Assembly: GCA_004352715.1 (NCBI GenBank)
Contig: SCFE01000108.1
Location: 1,383,892-1,447,891, forward strand
From: Hofstenia miamia
Taxonomy: Eukaryota; Xenacoelomorpha; Acoela
Reading direction: 5' to 3'
DNA length: 64,000 bases
In this document: positions 1 to 12,375 of the stretch, in pieces
Layout of the letters: every line of letters starts with the position of its first letter
Numbering within the stretch: the first letter of the stretch is position 1
Notes under the pieces: model-generated
Databases searched by the model: none
Told to the model about the DNA's origin: nothing
What the model saw: the letters and a program-made list of their open reading frames with translations, nothing else
Position numbers and translations under genes: made by a program

Positions 1-510
1 TGGAGTTTGAGCAGGCAGCATGGGTTAGAAGCAGGAGACAAGTGGTATGAGCACAAGCCACAGGGCGTCATAGAAAATGAGAAGGTTAAGATACTGTGGG
101 ATTTCAACATACAGACGAGCAAGGTGATAGAAGCACGGCGGCCAGACATAGTAGTGGTAGACAAAGAGAAAAGATTAGGAACAGTGATAGACATAGCAGT
201 ACCAAAGGACAGAAATGTAGAAAGCAAAGAGAAAGAGAAGATAGACAAGTACAGAGAGTTAGCAGAGGAAATAGAAAGGCTGTGGAAGTTAAAGAAAGTT
301 GAAGTAGTCCCGGTAGTTGTAGGAGCACTAGGAGCAGTAAGTAAGAAGCATAAGAGATACTTGGAGGAGTTGGGAGTACCAAAGTGGGGAGGAGCAGTAG
401 CACAGAAGGCAGCATTGTTAGGAACAGCTAGAGTCCTGAGGAAAGCTCTCAGACTCCCTGGGAACTGGTGTGTTCCCCGAGCTGAGAGGGATACCAGCCT
501 GAAGCTGTGA
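1..510 (+). pseudogene. C-terminal restriction-like endonuclease region of an R4/Dong/R2-type LINE (partial)
   Basis: The frame is open from base 1, so the gene begins outside the window, and the apparent TTG start at base 7 is not meaningful. The last ~168 codons contain KWYEH, then ARRPDIVVVD (P-D at about 142-147), VIDIAVP (D at 190-192) and EKIDKYREL. This is the PD-(D/E)xK-like layout at the C terminus of LINEs that carry a restriction-like endonuclease instead of an APE domain; it cuts the target DNA during target-primed reverse transcription. Then come VVPVVVGALG and QKAALLGTARVLRKAL, conserved tail motifs of the R4/Dong/NeSL-like group as I recall it. The stop codon at 508-510 is almost directly followed by (TAA)n. 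No stop interrupts the visible part, but the RT domain is not in view, so whether this copy is complete is unknown. An antisense RT piece near 25.5 kb looks like the same group. Confidence 0.8.
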
Positions 511-514
511 GATG

Positions 515-543
515 TAATAATAATAATAATAATAATAATAATC
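515..543 (+). repeat. (TAA)n tail of the first LINE fragment
   Basis: About nine TAA units start a few bases after the stop codon of the endonuclease fragment. The position fits a LINE 3' tail, or the target microsatellite into which the element inserted. Dong of Bombyx mori is known to insert in TAA repeats. Confidence 0.8.
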
Positions 544-551
544 AAAACAAA

Positions 552-960
552 CTTATTGCTGAAAGGGACTAGTACAAAACTATAATCTACCAGCAATTTT
601 CAAAATAACAATAAAATACATTTAATATAAAAGTGTGTGTGTGTTTGGATTTTCTAGCACTATACAAAACTTTCGAATGAGTGTTATTGTCGCTAAGTAA
701 TTTTTTCCTTAACTTCTTGAAAATTTTTTCGATTTGAATTTTAGGACTCATATCTTAGTTGCTGTGTGGTGAAAACTATTATAATGTTTATCTAAGCATA
801 AAATTTTTGAGAACATTCATTTCAATTAATATATTGTTTTAAAAACCAAATTACGGGTTGACTAAATTTGAATTTAAATAATATTAATAAAATATGCATT
901 TGAATTTAGTATTATAATTAATAATCAGATGCATTGTCATGTTTTTGTGAGAAATTGAGT
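552..960 (+). repeat. Tandem duplication, copy 1
   Basis: This ~410-bp unit is repeated in direct orientation at 1018-1504. Shared landmarks in the same order are an ACAAAACTA-rich start, a GTGTGTG run, TAGAATGAGTG-like sequence, TATTGTCG, TATGTGGTGAAAA-like sequence, TTTATCTAAGCATAAAA, TTTTTGAGA.C.TTCATTT, ATATATTGTTTTAAAAA, AATTTGAATTTAAAT and a final GAAATTGAGTG. By eye roughly three quarters of the positions agree. No reading frame is kept. Confidence 0.8.
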
Positions 961-1017
961 GTTCTAGGGCATCAATTGAACGTTTTAAACAGGAAGATAA
1001 TAAGTGTCGACGCAATT

Positions 1018-1504
1018 TTACTGCTGTAAGGAACAAATACAAAACTACAAACTACTATCTATATGTATTTACAAAACAATGACAAACATATATATGATAT
1101 AAATGTTTGTGTGCGTGCGTGCGTGCGTATGTGTAGCAATATAAAAATTTTAGAATGAGTGTAGTGTGTTATTGTCGTTAGGAATGCATTGTCTATTAAA
1201 GAGAAATGTGTGCAATTTTTTTGAATTTCTTGTAATTTATTTCGACTTTAATTTCATGATCAAAGTTATTCCAAATTTTAGTTCCTATGTGGTGAAAATA
1301 TTAGAGTTTTTATCTAAGCATAAAAATTTTTGAGAGCGTTCATTTAATTTAATATATTGTTTTAAAAATGAAATTGAGGGTTGCCCAAATTTGAATTTAA
1401 ATGATATTGATAAAATATGAATTATAATTTGGTAATAATGAGCTAATGATTTCAATTTTAATAGATAGTCGTATGCATTATCATTTTTTGCACGAAATTG
1501 AGTG
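1018..1504 (+). repeat. Tandem duplication, copy 2
   Basis: This is the second copy of the unit at 552-960, separated by ~57 bp. It is ~75 bp longer because of extra sequence around the (GTGC)n stretch at 1110-1130 and around 1195-1260. The divergence suggests an old local duplication or two neighbouring insertions of the same non-coding repeat. Confidence 0.8.
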
Positions 1505-2790
1505 CAGCCAGTGTACGAGACTTAGACAGCAAATAATCTAATTAGAAGATGTGAGATTGACATAGAAGAAGTATAAGTTCGAGCATAAAAAGATAGTAGG
1601 TATAATACACCAGAGATCAATGTAAGCATGCGGGTACCTAGAAACTGGGCTATGCTAGACTAGACTGGGTCTAGGTTTGGCGTGAATGGAATTTGCGAAA
1701 TTATGTTTTCAAAAAAACGTATGCTTAAGTAAGCTGCATTAACTACAATTGGGAGAACAACGCTATTAACATAACCCGCAGGGATTCATAGGGAATGAGT
1801 GTGTCAAGATATTGTGGTAAGGCTGGACAATAAAGAAAGTAGCAATCCAAAATTGTTAAGATCAATATTGGAGCACTTTCAGAATAAATAGGGAAACAGT
1901 ACTCAAGAAAAACAGGGGGGTAAGATGATTTAGGTGGAGATAAATAGTAGAATAGAAGGAAGCAATGTTGGGTGAATTCGAGCTATAAATAAATAACTGG
2001 TGAGTTTCCCCAGCCGAGAGCCATAACACCAAGATTTGAGCATAAAAGTGATCACAATCATAAAAGATTTACTATAGTTAAAGTTTACAAAACCAAAAAT
2101 AAAAGAGGTTTACAATGCTACACACATATAATAAAGGAATGCTGTAGCTATTAATCTTTTTATAGGATATTAGAAGATTAGCAGATTAAAAATCTTGGAT
2201 ATGATCAACTTGTCATATCGGTGAAATTTAGTCTTAAGATATACATTTCTTGGTCAAATTTGTAGAGTAAAATTTTATTTGATAAATTTTGGACAACGTT
2301 CAATATTACTTTAGAAATTGTGCTCAAAGTTAATATGTGGCATTATTAAGTGAAATATACATACTGATGATTTGCAATAGGGGAAAGATTTCGCGATTTC
2401 TGCCCACCATTGTCGCTATTCCATATTTCTTTGACAAGCAAGCATTACTAAAATAAAACACATTAATGTTTAATTAATTTTTAATAATGAGTTTAATTTT
2501 TCAGAAAGGAATCATTAAAAAACATTCTTTAGCAAAGGTTGAATGCAGTTAACTATAAATATTACTTTGTCTTGAAAAGCTATTTGAACAACAAGACCAT
2601 TTTGCTTAAAAAATTGCTAGCAAAAATCCATATCTGCGATTATGTTGACATACTTAGTTTTTTCACTATTAACCACTTAAATTCGCTTGAATAAATACGT
2701 TGAAATGTAAGACTCCTTTAACTAATTGTAGAAATTCCATTTTCCTTTTAACTATAATAGTACCTGTTATATATTTGTTTTTAAAAAGCA
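1505..2790. other. Non-coding AT-rich stretch
   Basis: No coding frame, RNA gene or clear repeat is seen. A small inverted repeat (CTAGAC ... GTCTAG) lies near 1657-1676. The antisense 84-aa frame at 2669-2923 overlaps a transposon-like GC-richer patch and shows no protein motif. Confidence 0.5.
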
Positions 2791-2804
2791 TTTTGAAACC
2801 CGAG

Positions 2805-2875
2805 ATCACGTCATGGGTGGAAGTTGGCCTGGTCGATCTGCAGGTTGGGTCGGGTTGTTCAAGGAACTTCGTCAA
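2805..2875. mobile_element. Possible end fragment of a hAT-like element
   Basis: A short GC-richer patch (CATGGGTGGAAG, then GGTTGGGTCGGGTTG) stands out from AT-rich surroundings. It resembles the GGTCGGGT-type subterminal repeats of the MITEs at 48.7 and 52.7 kb. No partner end or target duplication was found, so this is a weak call. Confidence 0.3.
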
Positions 2876-2889
2876 CTTGTAAATTAAAA

Positions 2890-4780
2890 AACCATTTCTA
2901 AAAAAGAATTTCTCCATTTGCACAGTTTTAGCAATACATCTTACTGTAAAATCGAAATGTGAGCATTAAACCCACCCTTCAACAATTTCATTACAATACT
3001 TTAAAAGTAATAATTGAGATCTTGCAGAAATTGGGATCGCAAAACTTCCTATTTGGTTGGGTCCAGTCAACAAAAAACCTGAGCCTGTTTATAATAACCA
3101 ACTATTATACAGTGTAACAAAAAATTGGTTGTATATATTCTTAAATATTTCTAGACTAAATCGATGCTGCTGATTCCAAAAATATAAATTATTTGATTAC
3201 GTCATGGTCAGAAAAAGCAATATGAGTGATTTTATTGCTGTTGATGATTTCAATTATTGTTGATTTGAAATTCCAATCATTAATAACTCAGGCAATAATT
3301 GTATTTATTTGTTCTTATGCCTATTGGATCGGAAATTAAGAAATACATGTGGAAAAATTTCTTAAAGCAGAATCCAAGGTGGTATAGTACGTTGATTTTT
3401 TATGTAAAGGTGGTATTTTTTCAGTGATGCATATCAAAGAATCACTTATAACATTCCTTAGACAATGATATGATAAAATAATTAATACTTTTGTAGTCAG
3501 CAACATCGATTTAGTCTAGAAGCATTGAAAAATAAGGATAACAACGAAAAAACTGAAACTTTGTAACACTGTGTTACCACTCAGACTGGAATGCTAAATT
3601 TGGTTCAAAAATATATTAACGACATTCCATCAAATTCTATTTAAAAATTGTAAATTATTAATCTTTCAAGCTCTTTGATATATTTTATAATCGAATTTAC
3701 AAATACTACTAATTTAAAAAAAACTTTGTTATCATCAAATATTTAAGTAGAATCTTTGCAGTGTAATGATTTCCGGAATTAAAAATAATTAATTCAACTA
3801 TAGTAAATGCATATTTCATTAACGTGTAAGACATTCCGTCTACTATATATATATGTTTTGTAAAAATGTGACTTATTTTTCAATATTTTTGCGGTTTTTT
3901 CACATTTTCCTTCTACAAATTGATTTTAGCTGTTTTTCATGATTTATTTACATTGTACAAATTTAGTATTGTCATGTACCGCAAGTACATAATGTAAATA
4001 TATAATGATCTGTCAAGGTTTTCATTGATTTATCCGAATGTTAAAACAAGTTTATTATTTAATAAAAGTACAGCCAAATACATTGATTAAATTAAAACAC
4101 GAATAATATTAAGTGAATCGCTATAATATTCAATGAAATCAATAAGAAGTCAACCTCGGAATGTGTACGGCTAATTGAAAGTTCAGAAGAGAGATTTATT
4201 TTGGTGCGATATTGTTGGTCTTTGTTTGAGTATATACGGCAACCTTGCAGAAAAAATTAAATATTGCCTTAAGCCTTCTACAAGAATCAAAATTAATAGT
4301 TTTACAAAAAAGTTCAAAAATAAATTATCGTGCTTCATATGATATAAAGGCATTTTTTATCTTTGGGCCTTTGGAAGATTCTGTTAAATTTGCCATTTAT
4401 CTTTTCAAAGTAAAAGAAATAACCTTATTTGATTCTGACTATGGATACAATAAAGAAATTATTTCTTTTGGCTAAAGATGTACTTTTATAGTATAATTAA
4501 TCCAAAAGTTTACTAAACAATTTGTGTATTTTAAATCATTATTCTCCTTATTATCACTTTAATTGATTGTTTTCAATCATTTAAAAATTCATTCGTTATG
4601 GTGTAATTTTACATATCTATGCGCTTGCTTTTTAACTTTAATTATTTTGGTAGAGAGCATATAAATGTGATAATTTTGATCATAATAGTATGGTCGTTTT
4701 GAACAAAGTCAGACCGCTATTTTTAAAATCAATTAACCAGCAGTTGGAACTTTACTTCAAACTGGACTGTTTAATTAAAT
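2890..4780. other. Non-coding AT-rich stretch
   Basis: Nothing recognisable. The 76-aa frame at 4245-4475 has no motif, and its composition matches the background. Confidence 0.5.
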
Positions 4781-4786
4781 TCAACA

Positions 4787-4845
4787 CAGTAGCGCCATTG
4801 AAAGGGTGGGGCCGCACCGGGCACCCAAATGACATAAATCTTAAG
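4787..4845 (+). mobile_element. Possible hAT-like terminal fragment
   Basis: CAGTAGCGCCATTGAAAGGG followed by a GC-rich GGGGCCGCACCGGGCACC stretch starts with CAG, like the confirmed MITE ends in this window, and is far richer in GC than its surroundings. No opposite end or 8-bp duplication was found, so it is at best a solo end. Confidence 0.3.
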
Positions 4846-4849
4846 TCAA

Positions 4850-7740
4850 ATGTCTTTGATGAGAAGATGGGTGCTCTAGAATAAAATATAGGTGATTTTC
4901 TCCGGTTGATGGGAATAGTGGTTAACTATATATTAATAGATTGGACTAATGACTCCTTTGGCAAAGGAGATAATGTTTTCATCTACATTAGTTTGTATGT
5001 CTGTTTATATTCCAAATTATTTGATAAGTCAGAGGCCGGTTTTGCTTAAATATTTACATAAGAATTGTATTGTGACTGTCAACAAATGATTAAACTTTCA
5101 GACTGACTCGCATAGGATATAAATTCTGTGTTAAAATAAAGTATTTTTGATAACTTTACAAATATCTATTAGGACTTTACAAATTTCAATTAAAATGTTC
5201 TTAATAGTGCGTGTTGGGATGTGATAATAAGATTTTGAACATGCGTAAACCAATATCAGATAAAGGCCGCAATATTTCGGGGAAAGGGCGCTACTTGACC
5301 AAAATCTGTTTTGCCTACCCCGTGTGGTTTTATATTTGGCAGCATTATTTACTTTGTTCAAAGATGCAAAAAAGTGTTTTCTCCTTGAAAACAAACACAC
5401 ATTAAAAATATTTTTACAATTTTTTAATATCAAATTTATTCTATAGCTCGAATGCTTTTTATTGGGCATTTTTAAACTAAATTTGTTTCTACTTTACTGC
5501 TGTTATATTAAAGAGATGTATGTACAGCACAGTGTAAATTGTACCATAGCAATAAGTATGCAAATATAATCCTACGATGTTATTGGACCTCAGCTAATTT
5601 CCTCTGTATTTATCACAATTAGAAAGTCTAACTAAGTCTTAAGATTAGTAATGAAGAAGTATTTGGACATAAAGTCATTGAAGTTGCTCCTTCAATCCAT
5701 CATCTCTGCTAGATATCTAGTAGCTCAGATCATTAATAATCCCATATCACGTTACATCATATCACCAGTGATTTGATAAAGAATTGAATTGGTAATGAAA
5801 GAAATTATTGTGCAGTCACACATACCTGAGCAATTTTAAAATAATGTTAATTAGCTGGTGATTTTACGTAAAGTGTTTTAATAATAAAACAACTGTTTGG
5901 ACATATTTACGTAATCCATATATCAAAAAAAGGATCAAGGTTAATTATTTTCAAGGATAAATGCACAAAGCAAATTGCGGTAAACAAATTGAATACTGCA
6001 AAAATATTTACAGGCTAACTGTGAGTGGAAATTACACAAAGAAGAAAGCAGCGAAGCAAGCAGACTTTAACGGTTAACGTCTGTTATCGTTAATCGATTT
6101 GTCAGATGATAAATTATGGAATCTCAGCCAAAATTGAGTCAAAGAGTAATGGTGCTTTGCAAGCTGCATGTGCCACAAACCATAACGTTTAAATTCACTT
6201 AGGATTTCCCAGCATACGTTTACAATATTCCTTTTAGTCGCCACATTAACTGGATAGATCTTAATGAAATTATGATGCTTCAATTTCTTTCTTTTGATAA
6301 GTATTGACGAAATTCTGTTTCAAATATTTTGAGTTGTTTATTGCATTTGACAATATAATAAAAATGGGACAAGTGCTGTTCACAACGGATGATCGCACAC
6401 AATTTAAGAAACCTAGAAATCAAGAAGATAAAATATCATTGTTAAACTTTTATGTAAATAACCAATTCAAATTTAACTTCTTTAAAAATGTTTAAAAAGT
6501 TTGTTTATTTATTATTGATGACTAATGAATTTCAGGAGGCGTACAAATTCAAGATAGAAATGTAGTTACTTTGTTTTAAAACAGCAATATTCCTGAAAAA
6601 AAAGAGATCAATATTGAAAAAAAAATAATTAACTAAATATTTTTATTCTAGGTTAACTGAACTTTTAGGGATGGGCATTGTACACAAAATGATGACAAAG
6701 TTATGGAGACAGAATTATCATATTTGCAATGATTAACGCTATGACATTTTATCAGATTTCATTTTTAATTGTGAAATCAAATGTTGCGAAAATTATATAT
6801 TAGCTTTTTAATTTCCATCCTATTGTCCATGAAACCTATCCCCATAAATATATATTGTAATATTTAATATAAAATGTTCAATTAATTTACAATATTTTGA
6901 ACGAATTTACCGAGATGCTTCAGAAATGTTGACAGTCAAGACTTGCACAAATTGCTTATTTTGTTGTAAATCTCATCAGTAGGATTTCAAAAATATTGAA
7001 TGAAATTTTTTCTCAAACATCAGTGTAAATTAAGGGAAAAAATCGTGGATACACTAACTTTTTTGCTAAGTTTTACTTAGCACGTATATTTATAGAAATA
7101 GTTTTTTGGGGCCTTTTCACAAGAACTTAGGATTGAATCTAAATAGCTGATTGAAAAATGAACACGAAATCTTATTTCAAAATTGAAGAGTTTAGCATGG
7201 TATTAAAAATCCAAGTTATAGCGCTAATCAGTGCAAGACAGAACAGTAATTTGTCAAGAATGGCGTTTCTATATAATTTTTCATGGACTATAATAGTTAA
7301 TATAGGTTCTATAATGGAGTGTACAATCTGAAAAATTTGCAATTTTAGACTTCGTAATAAAGATCATCTTGTTGAATCCAACAGGTGGTTAAAAATAACA
7401 TAACATAAACATGTGCTTGGATGTGAAAAATACCAACTATTGAAGCATTTTCTCAACTTATATACAACTCCAAGTTTTATGCAATATTTTTATTCTTTTT
7501 AAAAATTAAGAGTTCTGTAAGTTTTAATTACATAAATAATTTGAACTTCAAGGTGAATGAAAAATTCAATTCAGCAGATCATTAAATAAAGGCAGTTGAC
7601 TAGTTACAAAGTATAAATTATATGAATTTCTCTTTAACATAATCTGATAATCGTGATTAAAAAATATTAGGCTATAACTGCACTCAGGGCCAAATTAATT
7701 TCAGTAATTTTAATCTCATATACAACTTCTTGGTAGACAA
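4850..7740. other. Non-coding AT-rich stretch
   Basis: No gene or repeat recognised. The short frames at 5131-5469 (both strands), 6074-6283 and 6304-6495 have no conserved motif and look like chance frames. Confidence 0.5.
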
Positions 7741-7749
7741 AATGGCAGC

Positions 7750-8490
7750 TATTAAATTATGGAATGGAATTAATTAAAGTGCGGGTAATGCATTTGGACG
7801 GAGAGAACTGTTTGCGGAACGCAGGTGACAACTCGTTCAATTCGTGAATGGAATGTTCAATGGTACAGTCAATTTAGGATATTACGTGGATGTTTAACCA
7901 GCAAATATTGAATTCACAACTAATCCAGTCTGCTTGACATCAAATCAATAAGAATGTTTAACCCCTTAATAAAAGACTGTTGAGAAGAATTTATTGATTA
8001 AAAAGGCAAAAAGCCAGATTAGCGCATTTTATGAAAGGAAATGTGACCAACGGCGAGGTGAGCACAGCATTCATTCCTGCTCGCTTTAGGTCAAAATAAA
8101 GTAACCTCGCCAGTGATCCCCACAAAGCGCTAAGTAAATAGGATGTGAGCAATCATACCTTTTAAAGGGCAATAATGTACCGCGGGCATACGCATAGCGC
8201 TTCTAATAAAAAACCACATAATTATTGTTCCCAGCAAAGGCCAGATGGAGAAAGATTTCGTCAACCATCAATGAATATTTATTGTAAGAAAATATCTCAA
8301 ATTACTAATTTAATTGTTAAGGTACTCCATCCATTATGGTCAGCTTTAAACCATGTGCAAATAGGAAGAACGGGTAATTAGGTGGGTATATTAAAGCGGC
8401 AGTGAATGTGCGCCTGTAGGTTGAGAATAATTTTGAATATAAAGGCTGGCATGCTAATTTATGATGCAGGTCTGGTTTAGTACTCTGACT
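7750..8490. other. GC-richer unique region, possible regulatory or exonic island
   Basis: This stretch is less AT-biased than its neighbours (for example 7780-7860, 8045-8130 and 8385-8480) and contains no repeat landmark that I recognise. It contains homeodomain-core-like sequences such as ATTAATTAAAG and CTAATTTATGATG. The 68-aa frame at 8175-8381 has no motif. It could be a conserved non-coding element or an unrecognised untranslated exon. Only base composition supports this. Confidence 0.2.
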
Positions 8491-8499
8491 TTGATTAAC

Positions 8500-10140
8500 G
8501 TGATGTTTATATGTTTCATTTACATTGTCTTTAAAATCGGTTATATCAGACTACTAGAATACATGGTCCAGGCACGAAGGCAAGTTTAGGTATAGGGATG
8601 CAACTAAAATGCGTTTGTTCAGTAATTTGCAAGTTTTAATAAGTATTTTTATAGTTTATGTGTAATATATACTAGAATGAATTCATATTGTAACAAAAAA
8701 GTATGAATTTGCCTTTACAGGTTTCTTTACATTAGCCTGAAATAGTGTTTTTTAATGACTTCCTTATTTAGATGCTTTCATAAGTCATTTAATACCAATT
8801 CATAGTATGTGAAGTGTGTAAGCCATCAAATTTCGTACATGTTAACAAAAAAGATTCTTGAAATTTTCAAATAACTAATTTGATTGAATATCACGTATGC
8901 CCTAAACAAGTCTTCGTGTCCACACGCCATGTATTCTAGTACAAATTAACTAACTACACATTCAGTGCAACAATTTTCTATTTTTAGAATCTAATAAATA
9001 AGCAGAGAAGATCTTTTTCAAAGGGATTTTGATTTGAACCATGAGTGATTTCAGTGATTTATTGGGGCAATGATTAATCAAAAAAATCATATTTTGAACA
9101 CCTTCTTAGTAATACACAAAATCTTATTCAAATTAACTTGAAGTAAAAAAAGTCGAATAATCCAAATCTAGTAAAAATTATTGTGTAAATCTTCATTTTG
9201 TATAGTAGAATTAATGATAACGATGCTACATAAGTATGAATGTTAATTTGCGTAATATTATTTGAAGTTATAATTGCCTGGCAATTTTAAACCAACAGAA
9301 ATAATATTTATATTATAACAGGATGAACCTCTTAGATCAAGTAAGTACTTTTTTTCACAACCTACATTAGATCAGTTGATTTTTAATCGCTTTTTGTAAA
9401 CATTTAGGATTTTTCAGGGATTAATAGTCAATGCTCTTCTTTGCTCAAAACACTTATCACCATAGGCATTAATTTGAAATTATTCAATGCCGTCTTGTTC
9501 TCTTATCTTCAAGAATTGAACGTCTTAATTAGCAAGACAAATTTCCGTTTCACCTGTTTTTGGGAAATTTTCCACTGAATAAATATTATTGAAAGTTTTA
9601 TTTAAAAAATGGCTTGCTAGGAGTACCGTTTTATAATATTCTAAATACGAGAGGCAAGTCAAGTAGGTGCAGTAGTAATAAGTATATTAACCTTGCGTGA
9701 AGATCTAACCACTAAAGAAACCATTTTGTTAAAAAATTGGTAAAGTGAGTTGCCGAGCATCAAGGCAGTAATGCTTATGAACTTTGCTTGAGCGGCCTAT
9801 ACCAATTTTGTTTGGGCGTATGCTTTATACATTTAACACTAGAAACGCGATGATAGTTCAAAATGACATATAAGCTTTTTAAGTTTGCCTCATTATTCAT
9901 TAAGCAAAAATAATTGCAGGTAGGTATACTTCCAACTATGTTGATGATCTCCTTGAATTTGCTGCTATTAGAAATTTTGTTTCTTATAGGAATATTATAA
10001 CCTATTATTTCTATTTAGTAATATGCTACTGGAAAATGCTATTCTTGCGCAAATATTGAAAAAAGCCCGTATTATGAAAGTTTACTATATTTGAAATGTA
10101 TGTCAACAATATTGTCCATCTTAAAGCATTTATTGCACTT
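8500..10140. other. Non-coding AT-rich stretch
   Basis: No coding frame, RNA gene or repeat is recognised. 9690-9830 is slightly richer in GC. Confidence 0.5.
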
Positions 10141-10145
10141 AATTG

Positions 10146-10375
10146 CTGAATAATTGATTGACTGATTACTTGCGATTGGGATTTAATAAATCGCAATTAG
10201 TTGCAATTAATTAAAGTATTTTACTTATAGAGTTGTAGATGTAATTAATTCCTGATCAATGGTGGCTCTTAGCTCGAATGTTAAAAAATCAAATTTTGTT
10301 TCGATTTTTCAGTTAATTGCGACAATTACTATGTAATTGATAGTTATTCATTAAAGTTTTTAATGAATTATTCTT
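10146..10375. promoter_or_regulatory. Cluster of TAAT/TGATT motifs, possible homeodomain-type enhancer
   Basis: TAATTGATTGACTGATTA (10151-10168), CAATTAATTAAAG (near 10205), GTAATTAATT (10241), GTTAATTGC (10313) and GTAATTGATAG (near 10333) lie within 230 bp. TGATTGA/TGATTA followed by TAAT-like cores resembles PBX/Hox-type sites. In so AT-rich a genome such words occur often by chance, so this is a suggestion only. Confidence 0.15.
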
Positions 10376-10379
10376 AAGT

Positions 10380-12100
10380 AAATCAATGCTACACTTCTGA
10401 TGAAAATGCAAATATATTAATAAAACTGCTTAATAATAACATCCCTGTTATGGGGGAAAACAACTGGAAGTTTGGATGCATTTTTGATTTACACAAGAGC
10501 CGTTGGAATTCACAGATGCGTCGCAGGCGGTAGCGTTCCCAAAAGATAATGATCTCGGATTTCGTTTTAATGGTGTAATTTGGTGCATTAATAAATACAG
10601 TTGCATAGTAAAGAAACAGTAGGCATATAATGCCATTGAATAAATGTGAATCTGTGGTGCAGAATAGCCTGCAAGTCAATCACATCATTTCAACAATGGA
10701 ATTACTAATCTGTTGCTTTGAGTAACTCCTTACAATGTTTTCCAAGTTATATCTGCGTTTTTCTAAGTAACAGTGGTTTTCTTACCCGTACTATTGTTGT
10801 TTGTATGAAAACAAGTATGAAAAGGGAAATTATATTTGATAAGTTTAGAATGAATTCTAATCATTTCCAATGGTTAGAATCAATACTTAATATATTTTAA
10901 AAACACCCAAATTTTGAGATTTAGTGATGTCATAAAAATTATAAAGCCATCAAATTGCTGAACATTGCAAGTGTTGATGTAAAAAATATTTCTGCACATT
11001 TTTGTTTTAACATCGTAATTCAATCCATAGTTAGATAGTGGGGACGAGATATGACAAAAATGCCCAGATCGAATAAGGTTAAGATTGTGATTGCGTTGAT
11101 ATGCTAATCTTCAATAGAATGCACTTTTGGATTTTACATTTGATAGAATAATAACAATTATTGCAGGATTCGCAAATCAAAGGCATCAAGAAGGATAATT
11201 AGACAGGTAGCCAAAGAAGTTACGGTTCAGTCAATTTTGTTGATATTCAGCGCAAGCTTCCTGCTTCCCTCATGAATGTTTTAACATATTCTAACAAAAT
11301 TGATCAGTCTACAAACCTAATGCTTACTACCTGGCCAATTTAAAAAAAATTATTTTATATTCCTCTTAAATTTTTAAGGATGTTTCCACCTTTGTTTCTT
11401 TTCATTGTTATTAAGACTTAACACCTACAATATAGTGCTTACCAATTTACAATTTTGTTGTGGAAATAGGCAAGATACATGGAGTCATCATTAACTTCTA
11501 GGCACCCACAAAAATGAAACTAACCAAAACTTTAAAACTCTTGCAAGTTCTTGCAAATTTCATGCTAATTGTTGAAAGTATATTTTCATTGATGTTAAAA
11601 TTTCGAAAACATTCGGTTGGTTTCTGCATTATTTTCTTGACTTTGTTTTCAAATGTTGACTTTTTATCAGAAGAGTATTTAATTTTGGTCTCTTTTGCAT
11701 GATATTATCATTTATCTTAAATTGTTATCTTAAATTGTTCGTTCAGAAAATAATACGAGGAATCAAGACACTATCAAACTTCAAAGATTTATACCTATTA
11801 ATTAGAAAATTGCTTTAATATTAATCTTAGATATTGACTCATGATGTATATTCAGCCTGCTTATTAACAACTCTCAATTAAAGAATGAAGATCAAAGTAG
11901 AAAGAATTTTAAATTGGAATATCAACACCATCTGTGAAAGAAAAAAGCAAGCAACAATCAGAGGAAATAATTATTTGTTTTGATTAGAATACTTGCAAAA
12001 TCTAAAATCTCTAGAAAAATTTTCAAATTGAATTCAAAAGACAAAATACCCACTAAAATACACATAAGAACAAATTTTTAAAAAAAACTTACATTTAAGA
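10380..12100. other. Non-coding AT-rich stretch
   Basis: The overlapping antisense frames at 10389-10679 and the frames at 10718-10900 and 11514-11702 have no recognised motif. Part of 11880-12100 may be highly decayed LINE sequence upstream of the next feature. Confidence 0.45.
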
Positions 12101-12375
12101 AGAAAATTATGAAGAACTCTTTGAAATTGTTTGTATTGACCTATGGAATGAATTGCCACCTCAAGTTAAGGAAGAAAAATTAATTAAAGACTTTAAAAAA
12201 AGTAAAAATGTATTTAAAACAAAGAAAAATCACATATTTAAATTCCAACAACCAAGATTAAACAATGAAGCAGAAAATACTGTTTTTAAAATTTGAATAA
12301 GTGCTTAGCAATTTATTTGTATATTTTTCATGTACAGAACAGCTTAAAAATATGCATTATTATTACTATTATTAA
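12073..12375 (+). pseudogene. C-terminal end and 3' UTR of a CR1/jockey-type LINE, with (ATT)n tail
   Basis: An open frame reading IDLWNELPPQVKEE, then IKDFKKSKNVF, ends at TGA near 12296. LWN.LP followed by a basic FKK segment is the usual extreme C terminus of ORF2 in CR1/L2/jockey LINEs. The frame has a stop just upstream (about 12092) and nothing of the RT core is left, so this is a severely 5'-truncated or decayed copy. About 60 bp of 3' UTR follow and end in an imperfect (ATT)n tract at 12357-12375. The next LINE fragment begins directly after that tract. Confidence 0.55.
12357..12375 (+). repeat. Short (ATT)n tract between two LINE fragments
   Basis: ATTATTATTACTATTATTA sits between the 3' end of one LINE piece and the 5' truncation point of the next. 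It can be read as the tail of the first and the landing site of the second. Confidence 0.7.

Noticed and set aside
104-415. Antisense 103-aa Leu/Ser-rich frame and plus-strand 68-aa frame at 96-302
   Set aside because: Both are shadows of the LINE endonuclease fragment on the plus strand.
8175-8381. 68-aa frame considered as a host exon
   Set aside because: No motif, no convincing splice context, and composition alone is not enough.
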